Shown: in pieces, positions 18,457 to 27,242 of the stretch
How the letters are laid out: every line of letters begins with the position of its first letter
How positions within the stretch are numbered: position 1 is the first letter of the stretch
From: Acidaminococcus massiliensis
GTDB lineage: Bacteria > Bacillota > Negativicutes > Acidaminococcales > Acidaminococcaceae
Direction: 5' to 3'
Length of the DNA stretch: 64,000 nt
Assembly (NCBI RefSeq): GCF_900095825.1
Contig: NZ_LT608315.1
Location: forward strand, 2,471,567-2,535,566
Notes under the pieces: generated by a model
The model's input: only the letters and a program-made list of their open reading frames with translations
Databases searched by the model: none
Told to the model about the DNA's origin: nothing
Position numbers and translations under genes: made by a program

Positions 18457-19314
18457 TTACTCCTCCTGCACCGTGTGTGCCAATTCGATTTGTATATCCA
18501 GATGATTTTCCTGCAGCTCCGCTCCAGCCCCGGCTGCTCTTTCCCGATCCGGGAAGATGCCGAACAGCGTGGGGCCGCTTCCGCTCATCATGACTTTTTC
18601 TGCGCCCAGCCGGGAAAGTTCTCCGGCAAGAGCCTGGAGCCGTGGATACCGGGCAAGGGTGACCTGTTCCAAGTCATTGGCCATGCTCTCCAAAAGGGCT
18701 TCCCGGCTTCCCTGGCGGATGGCCCGTTCCACTCGGTCGATATCGGCAGTCTCCCGCCGGTCCACCCGGTCGATTTCGCCGTAGACCCAGGCCGTAGAAA
18801 CCCCCAGGTCCCGGGGTTTCACCAGGACCAGATCCAGCCGGGGAGCCGGCGGCAGGACGGTCATCTCTTCACCCCGCCCTCTGGCCCGCTGGGTCCCTCC
18901 CCGTATACAGAAAGGGATATCGCTGCCCAAGGCTGCTCCCAATGTTTCCAGCTCCTCCTGCTCCAGGGGACAGCCGCTCAAGGCATTAAGGCCTCGGAGG
19001 ACCGCCGCTGCATCCGTACTGCCGCCTGCCAGCCCCGCCGCCAGGAAGATCCGTTTGATGCAGATCAGGCGGTACGGGACCGGCTGACCGGTCCGCTCTG
19101 CAAAAGCCCGGGCCGCCTTCACCATTAGATTGCTGCCGTCGCAGGGCAGCTGGGGATTGTCCGTCTCCACCCCGAAAGTTTCCGCTGGTACAAAGGTGAT
19201 GCTGTCTGCCAGAGAAATGGACTGCATGATCATATCCACCTGGTGGTAGCCATCCGAGCGCTTGCCCAGGACGCTGAGTCCCAGATTGATTTTTCCATAG
19301 GCTGTTTCCTTCAT
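18457..19314 (-). CDS. ispE: 4-diphosphocytidyl-2-C-methyl-D-erythritol kinase
   Basis: GHMP kinase of the non-mevalonate isoprenoid pathway. The substrate-binding YGKINLGLSV (6-15), the ATP loop AAGLAGGSTDAA (92-103), LGSDIPF and the C-terminal SGSGPTLFG are present. 285 residues. First gene of the ispE-gntR-purR run, downstream of the promoter at 19413-19441. Confidence 0.95.
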   Translation of the reverse strand: MKETAYGKINLGLSVLGKRSDGYHQVDMIMQSISLADSITFVPAETFGVETDNPQLPCDGSNLMVKAARAFAERTGQPVPYRLICIKRIFLAAGLAGGSTDAAAVLRGLNALSGCPLEQEELETLGAALGSDIPFCIRGGTQRARGRGEEMTVLPPAPRLDLVLVKPRDLGVSTAWVYGEIDRVDRRETADIDRVERAIRQGSREALLESMANDLEQVTLARYPRLQALAGELSRLGAEKVMMSGSGPTLFGIFPDRERAAGAGAELQENHLDIQIELAHTVQEE

Positions 19315-19412
19315 TTTTCACTCCCTCTGTCCGACCGCTTTTATCCTGCTTCTCTGCTGCCAAAGCAAAGCCCCTCGATCAACGGTTCCGCATATGTATC
19401 CTGTATCCACTT

Positions 19413-19441
19413 ATTGTATCGTGAAATGGTCCTGCCCGCAA
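19413..19441 (-). promoter_or_regulatory. Promoter of the ispE-gntR-purR operon
   Basis: TTGCGG and TACAAT are separated by 17 nt on the minus strand, about 100 nt before ispE. The rest of the 260-bp gap is AT-rich, with a GAACGTTC palindrome at about 19486-19493. Confidence 0.6.
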
Positions 19442-19575
19442 TAGTTCACAAGTGTTTTTATGAACATTTTTTCAAATTTTTTTCACGAACGTTCTTTATT
19501 TATAATTTTCTGCCTTCCTTTGCCGAAAAATGATACAATAGAGGCATATTCCATCGGTGGGAGGAGGTCCCGTCT

Positions 19576-20454
19576 GTGAAAAAACTGATCATCCGCTATT
19601 TTATGACGGCTCTGGGCTGTCTCATCATGGCCCTGTCCATCAACTGCTTCTTCATCCAGCACCGTTTCCTGTCCGGCGGGATATCCGGTGTCTCCATGAT
19701 CCTTTACTATCTGACTGGCTGGCCCCCTGGCATCACCAGCCTGATCTTCAACATCCCGCTTTTTTATATTGCCTGGAAATACATGAGCCGCCAGTTCTTC
19801 ATCGACAGCGTCATCGGGACTGTGCTGTTTTCCCTGGCCCTGGACGGCACCGCTTTCGTCCAGGCGTATGTGACTGTCCCGGATAAGCTCCTGTGCTGCA
19901 TCGCCGGTGGGACCCTCAGCGGACTGGGCGGTGCCCTGGTCTACCGGTCCGAAGCCTCCACAGGAGGGGTGGATATCCTGGGTTTCCTCACCAAGAAATA
20001 CTACAATATTGCCGTAAGCACCACCAATTTCCTGTTTGATACGGTGGTCATGATGGCCGCCGTGGTATTCCTGGGGCTGACGCCAGTGCTCTACAGTATG
20101 GTGCTGTTCTTCATCACCTTCAAAGCCACCAACGTGTTCATGGTGGGCTTCGATTACAAGAAACAGGTCATCATCGTCTCCACCCATGCCGATGAGATCG
20201 GCCAGCGGATCATGGATGAAGTGAACCGGGGCATCACGGTGCTCCATGGGGAAGGAGGCTACACCCTGCAGCCGCTGCGGATCATCCTGGTGGTGGTGAA
20301 GCTCACCCAACTGGCCCACCTGGAAAAGATCATCAAAGAAGTGGATCCTGTGGCCTTCGTGACCATCCAGGACGCCAACAACGTGTTCGGTCGGGGCTTC
20401 ACCCAGCCCAATCTGGATCTGGAAGAAGAACAGAAGCTGCGCCGGGACTTGTAG
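19576..20454 (+). CDS. YitT family membrane protein (DUF161 + DUF2179)
   Basis: 292 residues: about five transmembrane helices to residue 200 (GGISGVSMIL, then GTLSGLGGALVYR and STGGVDIL, typical of YitT) followed by a soluble DUF2179 domain (HGEGGYTLQPLRIILVVV). GTG start placed after GGGAGGAGG. The family is common in Firmicutes and its function is unknown. Followed in the same direction by NhaC after 66 bp. Confidence 0.88.
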   Translation: MKKLIIRYFMTALGCLIMALSINCFFIQHRFLSGGISGVSMILYYLTGWPPGITSLIFNIPLFYIAWKYMSRQFFIDSVIGTVLFSLALDGTAFVQAYVTVPDKLLCCIAGGTLSGLGGALVYRSEASTGGVDILGFLTKKYYNIAVSTTNFLFDTVVMMAAVVFLGLTPVLYSMVLFFITFKATNVFMVGFDYKKQVIIVSTHADEIGQRIMDEVNRGITVLHGEGGYTLQPLRIILVVVKLTQLAHLEKIIKEVDPVAFVTIQDANNVFGRGFTQPNLDLEEEQKLRRDL

Positions 20455-20520
20455 GATGCTTTTCTTCGCTGCAAATATAGAAAATCAAAGCTGTCATTCT
20501 CCTGCGGAAAGGATCACCTT

Positions 20521-21813
20521 ATGGAAAACCGTGTACTGCTGGCATTCTGCCTGATTCTGTTTCTCTTTATCCTCTTCCAGGGCCCTCTCCTGGGAGCTCT
20601 TTTCCTGGGTTTCCTGCTGTTTTCCGGCTATGCCCTCTGCCAAGGCATTCCCCTTCCCCAAGTCCTTGCCATGGCCTGGAAAGGCGTCCAAGGGGTCCGG
20701 ACCATCTTTCTGGTCTTCCTGCTGATCGGCATGCTTACCGGAGTCTGGCGTTCTTCCGGGACCATCCCTTATCTGGTGGTCCTCTCTGCCCATTTCATCC
20801 ATCCGGCCTATTTCCTGCTGCTGGCATTCCTGTCCAACTGCCTGATTTCCTTCCTGCTGGGTTCTTCCTTCGCCACGGCGGCCACCATGGGCGTGATCAC
20901 CATGAAAATCGGCCTGAACCTGGGGATCCCGCCCCTGTATACCGGCGGTGCCATCCTTTCCGGAGTTTATTTCGGAGACCGGATGAGCCCGGTTTCCACC
21001 AGTGCCATGCTGATCAGCGTCTTGACGAACACGGATATCTACCGGAACATCCGCAACATGGCCCGTTCGTCCCTCGTCCCCTTTCTATGTACCTGTGCCG
21101 TCTATCTTCTCCTGGGCTTCCGCTCCGCCTCCGGGACGCTGCCGGCAGAAGACGGGCTCCAGTCCCTGGCCACGCTCTATACTTTCTCTTCCTGGCTGCT
21201 CCTGCCGGCGTTTTCCATCCTGCTCTGCAGCTTCTTGCGGATCCCTATCCGGTACAACATGGTCATCAGCATCTGCCTGGCCGCCCTGCTTACCCTCCTG
21301 ATCCAGAGCATGTCCCCTGGAGAAATGCTGGAGACCATGATTTGGGGCTATCGCTCCCCCCTGCCGGAATTGGGCCCCATGATCAACGGCGGCGGCATGG
21401 TCTCCATGCTGCGGGTAGGAGCCATTGTCTGTCTTTCTGCGTCCTACGCAGGGATCTTTGACGGTACAGGACTCCTGGACGGCCTGAAAGAAAAGTTCCT
21501 GGAACTGGCACGCCACTGGGGCGAAGCACCGGCCATTACCCTGGCCGCTCTCTTTACCTCCCTCATCGCCTGCAACCAGTCCTTCTCCATCATCCTGACC
21601 CATCAGCTCTGTCGGGCATTCCGCCTTTCTCCAGAAAAACTGGCCCTAGCCCTGGAAGATACCACGGTGGTCCTCTCTCCTCTGGTCCCCTGGTCCATCG
21701 CCTGTGCTGTGGTCCTGGACTCCACCGGTTCTCCCAAGAGTTCCGTATTCCTGGCCTGCTACCTGTATCTGATTCCTCTCTGGGGTCTGGTCAGAGCAAG
21801 GAGAAAAAAATGA
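20521..21813 (+). CDS. NhaC-family Na+/H+ antiporter
   Basis: A 430-residue polytopic protein with about eleven hydrophobic helices. LGSSFATAATMGVI and GVYFGDRMSPVSTSA in the first half and SLIACNQSFSIIL with EDTTVVLSPLVPW in the second are the NhaC-family ion-site repeats. Members exchange Na+ or H+, some with organic acids (malate/lactate), so the substrate is open. Ends at a strong bidirectional terminator. Confidence 0.85.
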   Translation: MENRVLLAFCLILFLFILFQGPLLGALFLGFLLFSGYALCQGIPLPQVLAMAWKGVQGVRTIFLVFLLIGMLTGVWRSSGTIPYLVVLSAHFIHPAYFLLLAFLSNCLISFLLGSSFATAATMGVITMKIGLNLGIPPLYTGGAILSGVYFGDRMSPVSTSAMLISVLTNTDIYRNIRNMARSSLVPFLCTCAVYLLLGFRSASGTLPAEDGLQSLATLYTFSSWLLLPAFSILLCSFLRIPIRYNMVISICLAALLTLLIQSMSPGEMLETMIWGYRSPLPELGPMINGGGMVSMLRVGAIVCLSASYAGIFDGTGLLDGLKEKFLELARHWGEAPAITLAALFTSLIACNQSFSIILTHQLCRAFRLSPEKLALALEDTTVVLSPLVPWSIACAVVLDSTGSPKSSVFLACYLYLIPLWGLVRARRKK

Positions 21814-21859
21814 AGAAGGGGTTGCTGCACGCAACGTGCAGCAACCCCTTCTTTTTTTA
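21814..21859. terminator. Bidirectional terminator between nhaC-like gene and gltS
   Basis: An 18-bp perfect stem with loop CAA, then T7; convergent genes on both sides. Confidence 0.92.
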
Positions 21860-23062
21860 TCGATTGATCAAATTGATGAACACCATCAAGATCCCAGAAT
21901 TGCAGAAGTCGATGAACATGGCTCCCACCAAAGGCACCGCGAAGAATGCCCGGGGGGCCGGACCGTAATTGGACGTGATGGCACTCATGTTGGCCATGGC
22001 ATTGGGGGTAGCTCCCATCCCGAAGCCGCACACCGCCGAGACTTCCACAGCTGCATCATAATCCTTACCCATGGCATTGAATACCACAAAAGTGGTATAG
22101 AGTGCCATGAAAATGGTCTGGGCCACGGCAATGATGAAAAGAGGACCGGCGATATCGAACAGTTCCCAGATCCGCAGGCTCATCATGGCCAGGGACAGGA
22201 AGATGTTCAGGCTCACATCCCCCACCGTCCCCAGTTCCTGCATGGGGACCAGCAGGCTCCCGTGGGAATGATCGGAGATATTCCGGATCACCGCGGCCAC
22301 CAGCATGGATCCGATGTAACCGGGGAAAGTCAGCCCCACACTGGTGAAGAACTTGCTCACCAGGGTCCCCAGCCCCATGGCCACCAAGATTTCCCCATAG
22401 GCCAGCATGAATTTTTCAGCCGTCATGACCAGAGGGGCATTCTTTTCCATGCTCCGGGCTTTTTCCAAAGATTCATCCTCATCTTCCTGGGTGCTGTGGA
22501 GATGATATTTCTCCAGCAGCCGGTGAGCCACCGGACCGCCCATCAGGGATCCAGAGATCAGGCCGAAAGTAGCCATGGCAATGGCCACCGTGGTCGCCCG
22601 CTCCGCTCCCATTTTTTCCAGCATGGGCCCAAAAGCCCCGGAAGTACCGTGCCCGCCCACCAGAGGGATGGACCCGGCACACAGTCCCAGAAGGGGATGG
22701 AGGCCGGTGATCTTGGCCAAGGCCACCCCCAGGATATCCTGGAAAGTGATCAGGACAGCACAGACAACAGTCAGGACCAGGACGTCCCGGCCCCCCTTTT
22801 TCAGCAGTACATAGCTGGCGCTGAACCCTACGCTGGTAAAGAACATATTCATGAAAAAGCTCTGCTGGACCGTATCCAGCTTGATGGCTCCAACTCCGGA
22901 TTCAAACAGAGCCAAGTTGAGCAGGGCGAAGAGCACGCCTCCGATGACCGGGTTAGGGATACAGTACGTCTGGAGGAACCGGATGTTCTTTTTCAGCAGC
23001 TTCCCCAGATAGTACAGTAAAATCCCCACCGCAAGGGTTTGATATGAATTCAATGCAAGCAT
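21857..23062 (-). CDS. gltS: Sodium/glutamate symporter
   Basis: A 401-residue carrier of the GltS/ESS family. Two inverted halves each carry the conserved re-entrant loop: GGHGTSGAFGP and GFGMGATPNAMAN. Imports glutamate with Na+. For an Acidaminococcus-type fermenter glutamate is the main energy substrate, so this is a plausible central uptake system (inference). It lies 21 bp after holA, so it may be the last gene of the comEA-comEC-holA transcript. The RBS AAGGAGG is a little far (13 nt) from the ATG. Confidence 0.95.
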   Translation of the reverse strand: MLALNSYQTLAVGILLYYLGKLLKKNIRFLQTYCIPNPVIGGVLFALLNLALFESGVGAIKLDTVQQSFFMNMFFTSVGFSASYVLLKKGGRDVLVLTVVCAVLITFQDILGVALAKITGLHPLLGLCAGSIPLVGGHGTSGAFGPMLEKMGAERATTVAIAMATFGLISGSLMGGPVAHRLLEKYHLHSTQEDEDESLEKARSMEKNAPLVMTAEKFMLAYGEILVAMGLGTLVSKFFTSVGLTFPGYIGSMLVAAVIRNISDHSHGSLLVPMQELGTVGDVSLNIFLSLAMMSLRIWELFDIAGPLFIIAVAQTIFMALYTTFVVFNAMGKDYDAAVEVSAVCGFGMGATPNAMANMSAITSNYGPAPRAFFAVPLVGAMFIDFCNSGILMVFINLINR

Positions 23063-23083
23063 CTTTATGCTTTTCCTCCTTCT

Positions 23084-24151
23084 TTATCTTTGACTGATCA
23101 GAGCGATCAACACTTCCTCGAGCCGCGCCCAGGTACGTCCTCCCTGACGGGATTCCGCAGCCAGCCTGGCAAGCCGGACCATGCATGTTTGTAAGGATTC
23201 AACAGAAAAAAGATGGCTGTGCTGCATGGCCAGTTTCACCCCATAAGGATGCATTTTCAGAGCAGACGCGACTGCCTCTTGCTGAGCACCTTTCCCCATC
23301 ATTTCCTTTACCTGGAGCAGGCGCCGGAGGGAAGCAAAAAGACGCAGGATCAGGACCGATAGGCCTTCACTGCCGTTTTTCTTTTTTTCTTCCTGTAAAA
23401 GAGTCAGGACTTTGTCCAGTTTCTTTTCTTCCACCGCATTGCCCAGGGCAAAGCCGGAAATTTCCGGCAGCTGGGAAAACATCTGCGTCACATCGTCTGC
23501 CTGCCACAGTTTTCGTTTCCCTGCATACAGGGCGATTTTTCCGATTTCCTGCTGCAAAAACAACAAGGGGACCGGGTCGGCAGCCGACACGTATTCCTGG
23601 ATCAGGTTGATGGCCTCCGGTGTGAACCGGGCGCCATAGGAATCCGCCTGGGTCCGAAGCCAGGGCTGCAGCTGATAGGGGCGAAGAGGGGAACATTCTA
23701 CCACCGGGGCCTGTTTGCTCATGGTTTTATAGAAAGCTTGTCTTTTGTCAAGTTTTCCGCATATATAATAAACAAAGGCATAATCCGGCACATCCGTCAA
23801 CAGCTGGATCAGCTCATCGACGGAAGTGGAACCCTTCTTTTTACCCTTCACACCTGCCCTGCGGCTTCCCGTTTTTTCTTTCTCAGCCAAAATCTTGGGG
23901 TCTTCCAGGACCACCCAGTTCTGGCCGCCGAAAAAAGGGACGCTGTTGATGGCTTCTCTCAGTGCTTCAAGCTCAAAGTCCCGTTGAAAGATCCATTCGG
24001 TGGGTTCCTCCCCGGAAGCGAACGCTTTTTCCCGGAAGGCCTTCCCGATGGCTTTCTTGAAATACTCCTCCTCTCCCCAGGCGATGACAACGTGGGGACA
24101 CGCTGGATTTTTCCGCAGATTTTCCAGAAACACATCTGCTGTTGTATTCAC
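23084..24151 (-). CDS. holA: DNA polymerase III delta subunit
   Basis: 355 residues. The clamp-loader delta subunit opens the sliding clamp. WGEEEYFKKAIG at the N-terminus and the VPFFGGQNWVVLEDP block match HolA. A helical collar domain follows. The GTG start lies 10 nt after TAGGAG, whose TAG is the comEC stop, so the genes are coupled; longer in-frame starts would lie inside comEC. The order comEA-comEC-holA is the Bacillus order without comEB. Confidence 0.92.
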   Translation of the reverse strand: MNTTADVFLENLRKNPACPHVVIAWGEEEYFKKAIGKAFREKAFASGEEPTEWIFQRDFELEALREAINSVPFFGGQNWVVLEDPKILAEKEKTGSRRAGVKGKKKGSTSVDELIQLLTDVPDYAFVYYICGKLDKRQAFYKTMSKQAPVVECSPLRPYQLQPWLRTQADSYGARFTPEAINLIQEYVSAADPVPLLFLQQEIGKIALYAGKRKLWQADDVTQMFSQLPEISGFALGNAVEEKKLDKVLTLLQEEKKKNGSEGLSVLILRLFASLRRLLQVKEMMGKGAQQEAVASALKMHPYGVKLAMQHSHLFSVESLQTCMVRLARLAAESRQGGRTWARLEEVLIALISQR

Positions 24152-24164
24152 ATCTGATTCACTC

Positions 24165-26480
24165 CTAGAAACAATCTTGTTGCCAGCGATAACTATACCA
24201 TACTGGACCCCATTCGTCAAAAATCACTTTGATGGCACCTTCCTGATCCGTCCGTGCCAAGGGGATCCCGAATTGTTCCAATCTGTCCAGGGTTTCCGGG
24301 TGGGGATGGCCGAACCGGTTCCTTCTGCCGGCGGAAATCACTGCCAAACGGGGAGCCGCTGCAGTCAGGAATTCAGCTTCTGAAGAAGTCTTTGAACCAT
24401 GGTGGGCTACTTTGAGCACATCGCTCCGGATGGGCTTTTGGGCCGCGGCCAGTTCGGTTCCTGCCGGAGCATCTCCGGTAAACAGGATGCTGCGGCCTTG
24501 GCAGCTCACTCGGACGATGGCAGAGTTTTCGTTCTCCTCACCTCCCTCGTTCTGTGTTTTAGGTGCTTCCACGATTTCTAGTATACTCTTTTTTCGCCGT
24601 ATTTTCTGGTTTGTTTGTATTTTATATACAATTTTAACGTTTTCTCGCAATTTTCTATCGTATAATACATTTTTCACGTATTTACTGCCTTTTTCCTGTG
24701 TAATCATCAGTTCATTCACAGGTAACCACCGTACCAATCCGGCCAGTCCTCCGGCGTGATCCTGGTGTCCATGGCTTAAAAGGACCAAATCCACTTTTTC
24801 AGCTCCCAAATAGCGGAGGAAGGGGACCAAGATCCGTTCCCCCGGATCGAATTTCCCATTCAATCCCCCCGTATCCACCAAGATGATCTCCCGCTCCGGT
24901 GTGACCAGGACGGCGCAGTCCCCCTGCCCCACATCCAGGAAATAGGCCGTAAAAGGCTGCTGCCGGAAGCGGGGAAGCAGCATTTCCAGGCAAAGAGCCG
25001 TACCGGCAGCAGCCAGGGTCCAGCGGCGGAGTCTTTCCCGTCGGGGCAGGAACCAGCCTTTTCCCAGGAGACCTATGACCAGCAGGAGATACAAAGGCCA
25101 AAGCCAAGGGCTGGGCGATCCGGTGACCAGTTGGGTCCCAGGCAGCTGGGCGATCCATTTCCCGGCCCAAAGGGCAAACCGCAAGAGACAGGAGACCCCT
25201 GCCAGCACAGGCCTTGACAGGAAATCCAGGCCGGCCATCCCTAGGAGCGCTCCGACTGTACTGCCGGTCAGGCAAAAAGACAGCAGGGGGACCAGGAGCA
25301 GGTTGGCCAGCAGGGAAACCAAAGAAAGCATATGGAAATGGTGTACCAGAAAAGGCAGGCTGAGCAGCTGGGCACTGATGGGGACGGCCAGTCCCCGTGC
25401 CAGGAGGCCGGGAAGGAAATGCTCCAAGCCTTCTGCTGCTGGCTGCCGCAGTGTCATCAGCCCCAGGGCTGCGGAAAAAGACAGCTGGAACCCCGGATCC
25501 AAGATCCACCAAGGATGCCAGGACAGCAGCAGGATCCCGGCCAGACCCAGGAAAGCCGTGCTTTCTGCCCTGCGTCGGCCGGTCTTTCCCCATAAAGTGC
25601 CCAGGCCCAGGATGACGGCCCGGCAAACAGAGGCCCGCAGGCCGCACAGGACCCCGTATCCGGCCAGGATCAGCCCCAAAAAGGGCAGAGCCGCTTTTCG
25701 GGGGATCCGGAGAAAAGAAGCTGTGCCGGTCAAAAGGCCCAGCAGCAAAGCCACATGGCTCCCAGATACGGAAAGGAGATGGCTGAGGCCGCAGCGTTGG
25801 AACAGCCGCAGGACTTCAGGGGAAATCTGGCCGCTGCCCCCCAGCAGCATGCCCTCCAACAAGGCACTTTCTTCCGGAACCATGGACTGCCGCAGTGGTC
25901 TCCGGAACGCTTCTCCCCACAGCCAGATCCGATCCTGCCAGGAAGGCACAGCCGTGAGGATCTGGAAATGATTCCCGTCACTTTGGAGTTTTCCCCCTTC
26001 CCCTTGGATGGCAGCCCGTTCTTCCGGACGCTGGCAGCCTGGATTGTAGAAACCTTCTGGAGGCAGGAATGATCCGGTCACCTGGACCCTGCCCACCTGC
26101 AGGGGGAAAGAGGCTTTTTGCAGGAACACCCGGACCCGGCCCCGTTCTTCGTCTAGCAAGAAAGCCATCCCTCCCTGCCGGGTACGGACAACGGAACCGG
26201 GAACCACCCGGCCGGTCATAGCGACAGTCCGTCCCTGGAGGGGAGCCATCCGTCGGGCAGCAGGGACCCGCAGCCCAGCCTGCAGCCCTCCGGCGCAGAA
26301 CAAACAGCCTAGGAAGGCCAGCTGGAGGAGGGCCTTTCCTTTCCGGCGGTCCCAAGCCCCTGCTGCCAGAAGGAAAAAGCCCAGAAGGCCCAAACTCCAG
26401 TACTGCCAAGGACTGGCAAGGGTCAAACCGGCCCAAGTCCCGGCAGCGTACCCCAGACTTCCTTGAAGGACCAGATTCAT
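24165..26480 (-). CDS. comEC: ComEC/Rec2 DNA-uptake channel protein
   Basis: 771 residues. An N-terminal OB-like region, then the polytopic Competence domain with HLLSVSGSHVALLLG, and a C-terminal metallo-beta-lactamase domain (LDVGQGDC near 515, SHGHQDHAGG near 572, VAHHGSKTS near 695). It carries single-strand DNA across the membrane in transformation. Residues about 587-641 are unusual: rich in Lys, Ile and Asn and encoded by AT-rich DNA (24560-24720) in an otherwise G+C-rich gene. The ATG is 1 nt after the comEA stop. Confidence 0.95.
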   Translation of the reverse strand: MNLVLQGSLGYAAGTWAGLTLASPWQYWSLGLLGFFLLAAGAWDRRKGKALLQLAFLGCLFCAGGLQAGLRVPAARRMAPLQGRTVAMTGRVVPGSVVRTRQGGMAFLLDEERGRVRVFLQKASFPLQVGRVQVTGSFLPPEGFYNPGCQRPEERAAIQGEGGKLQSDGNHFQILTAVPSWQDRIWLWGEAFRRPLRQSMVPEESALLEGMLLGGSGQISPEVLRLFQRCGLSHLLSVSGSHVALLLGLLTGTASFLRIPRKAALPFLGLILAGYGVLCGLRASVCRAVILGLGTLWGKTGRRRAESTAFLGLAGILLLSWHPWWILDPGFQLSFSAALGLMTLRQPAAEGLEHFLPGLLARGLAVPISAQLLSLPFLVHHFHMLSLVSLLANLLLVPLLSFCLTGSTVGALLGMAGLDFLSRPVLAGVSCLLRFALWAGKWIAQLPGTQLVTGSPSPWLWPLYLLLVIGLLGKGWFLPRRERLRRWTLAAAGTALCLEMLLPRFRQQPFTAYFLDVGQGDCAVLVTPEREIILVDTGGLNGKFDPGERILVPFLRYLGAEKVDLVLLSHGHQDHAGGLAGLVRWLPVNELMITQEKGSKYVKNVLYDRKLRENVKIVYKIQTNQKIRRKKSILEIVEAPKTQNEGGEENENSAIVRVSCQGRSILFTGDAPAGTELAAAQKPIRSDVLKVAHHGSKTSSEAEFLTAAAPRLAVISAGRRNRFGHPHPETLDRLEQFGIPLARTDQEGAIKVIFDEWGPVWYSYRWQQDCF

Positions 26481-26481
26481 G

Positions 26482-27099
26482 TCACACCTCCACCCATTCC
26501 CGGAGCTTCTGGAATTTGGCTGGCCCGATGCCGGAAACCTGCTGGAGGTCTTCCGCCTTCCGGAAAGGCTGCGTCTTCCGATATTCCACGATCCGCCGGG
26601 CTAGAGCCGGACCGATGCCAGGCAGTTCCGTCAGTTCTTCGACCCCCGCCTGGTTCAGATTGATCCTCCGGGCTGCGCCCTGGCCTGGACCATTCCCTGC
26701 CCCGGCAGAGGGGACAGCTTCCCGGCTGCTGGGAGCTGTCCCAGCCTTTTGGGCTTTTTTCTTTAGGAAAGGCACATTGATCTGGCAGCCATCCTTGCAC
26801 TTCCTGGCCAGGTTGACTCGAGTCAGGTCCGCTTCTTCCGTCACACCCCCCGCTTCTGCCAGTGCCTCCTGGAAGCGGATGCCGGGCGGCACCTGGTAGA
26901 GCCCCGGTTCCTGGACCGCCCCGCTGATGTAGATGGTGATCCGGGGAGGCTTTTCTTTGGTTGCCTTTTCCTGCTGCACCACAGCTTGGGGTTCTGGCCC
27001 CTCCGGCAGAGCCTTTCTTTCCTGCCAGATACTGCCTCCCACACAGACAAAGACAAGGGCCAGGACCACCAGCCATTTCTTCTTTTCCCATGGATCCAT
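26482..27099 (-). CDS. comEA: ComEA DNA receptor
   Basis: 205 residues. Membrane anchor at about 8-27, a linker, an SLBB domain (about 50-115, ISGAVQEPGLYQVPPG), a Gly/Ala/Pro linker, then a helix-hairpin-helix pair (LPGIGPALARRI and VSGIGPAKFQKL) binding double-strand DNA. The start follows GGAGGG at 7 nt; an ATG seven codons upstream lacks a site. First gene of the comEA-comEC-holA(-gltS) operon; with comEC it suggests potential natural competence. Confidence 0.94.
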   Translation of the reverse strand: MDPWEKKKWLVVLALVFVCVGGSIWQERKALPEGPEPQAVVQQEKATKEKPPRITIYISGAVQEPGLYQVPPGIRFQEALAEAGGVTEEADLTRVNLARKCKDGCQINVPFLKKKAQKAGTAPSSREAVPSAGAGNGPGQGAARRINLNQAGVEELTELPGIGPALARRIVEYRKTQPFRKAEDLQQVSGIGPAKFQKLREWVEV

Positions 27100-27205
27100 C
27101 GAGAATCCCTCCTTTTGCAATGATCATAAGGATGCCTTTCGACATCCGAAGAGGAACTCCTTCCTAGGTGGAAAAAGAGCGGCAGTAAGTGGAAAAAGAT
27201 GCAGT

Positions 27206-27240
27206 AAAGGGGGCTGTTGCGTATGCAACAACCCCCTTTG
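27206..27240 (-). terminator. Hairpin terminator after leuS
   Basis: Arms GGGGGCTGTTGC and GCAACAaCCCCC with a 4-nt loop, just past the leuS stop; the T-run is short (TTT) on the minus strand. Confidence 0.6.
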
Positions 27241-27242
27241 TC

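Noticed and set aside
19486-19493. LexA box at the GAACGTTC palindrome
   Set aside because: Firmicutes LexA sites need four bases between GAAC and GTTC; here there are none.
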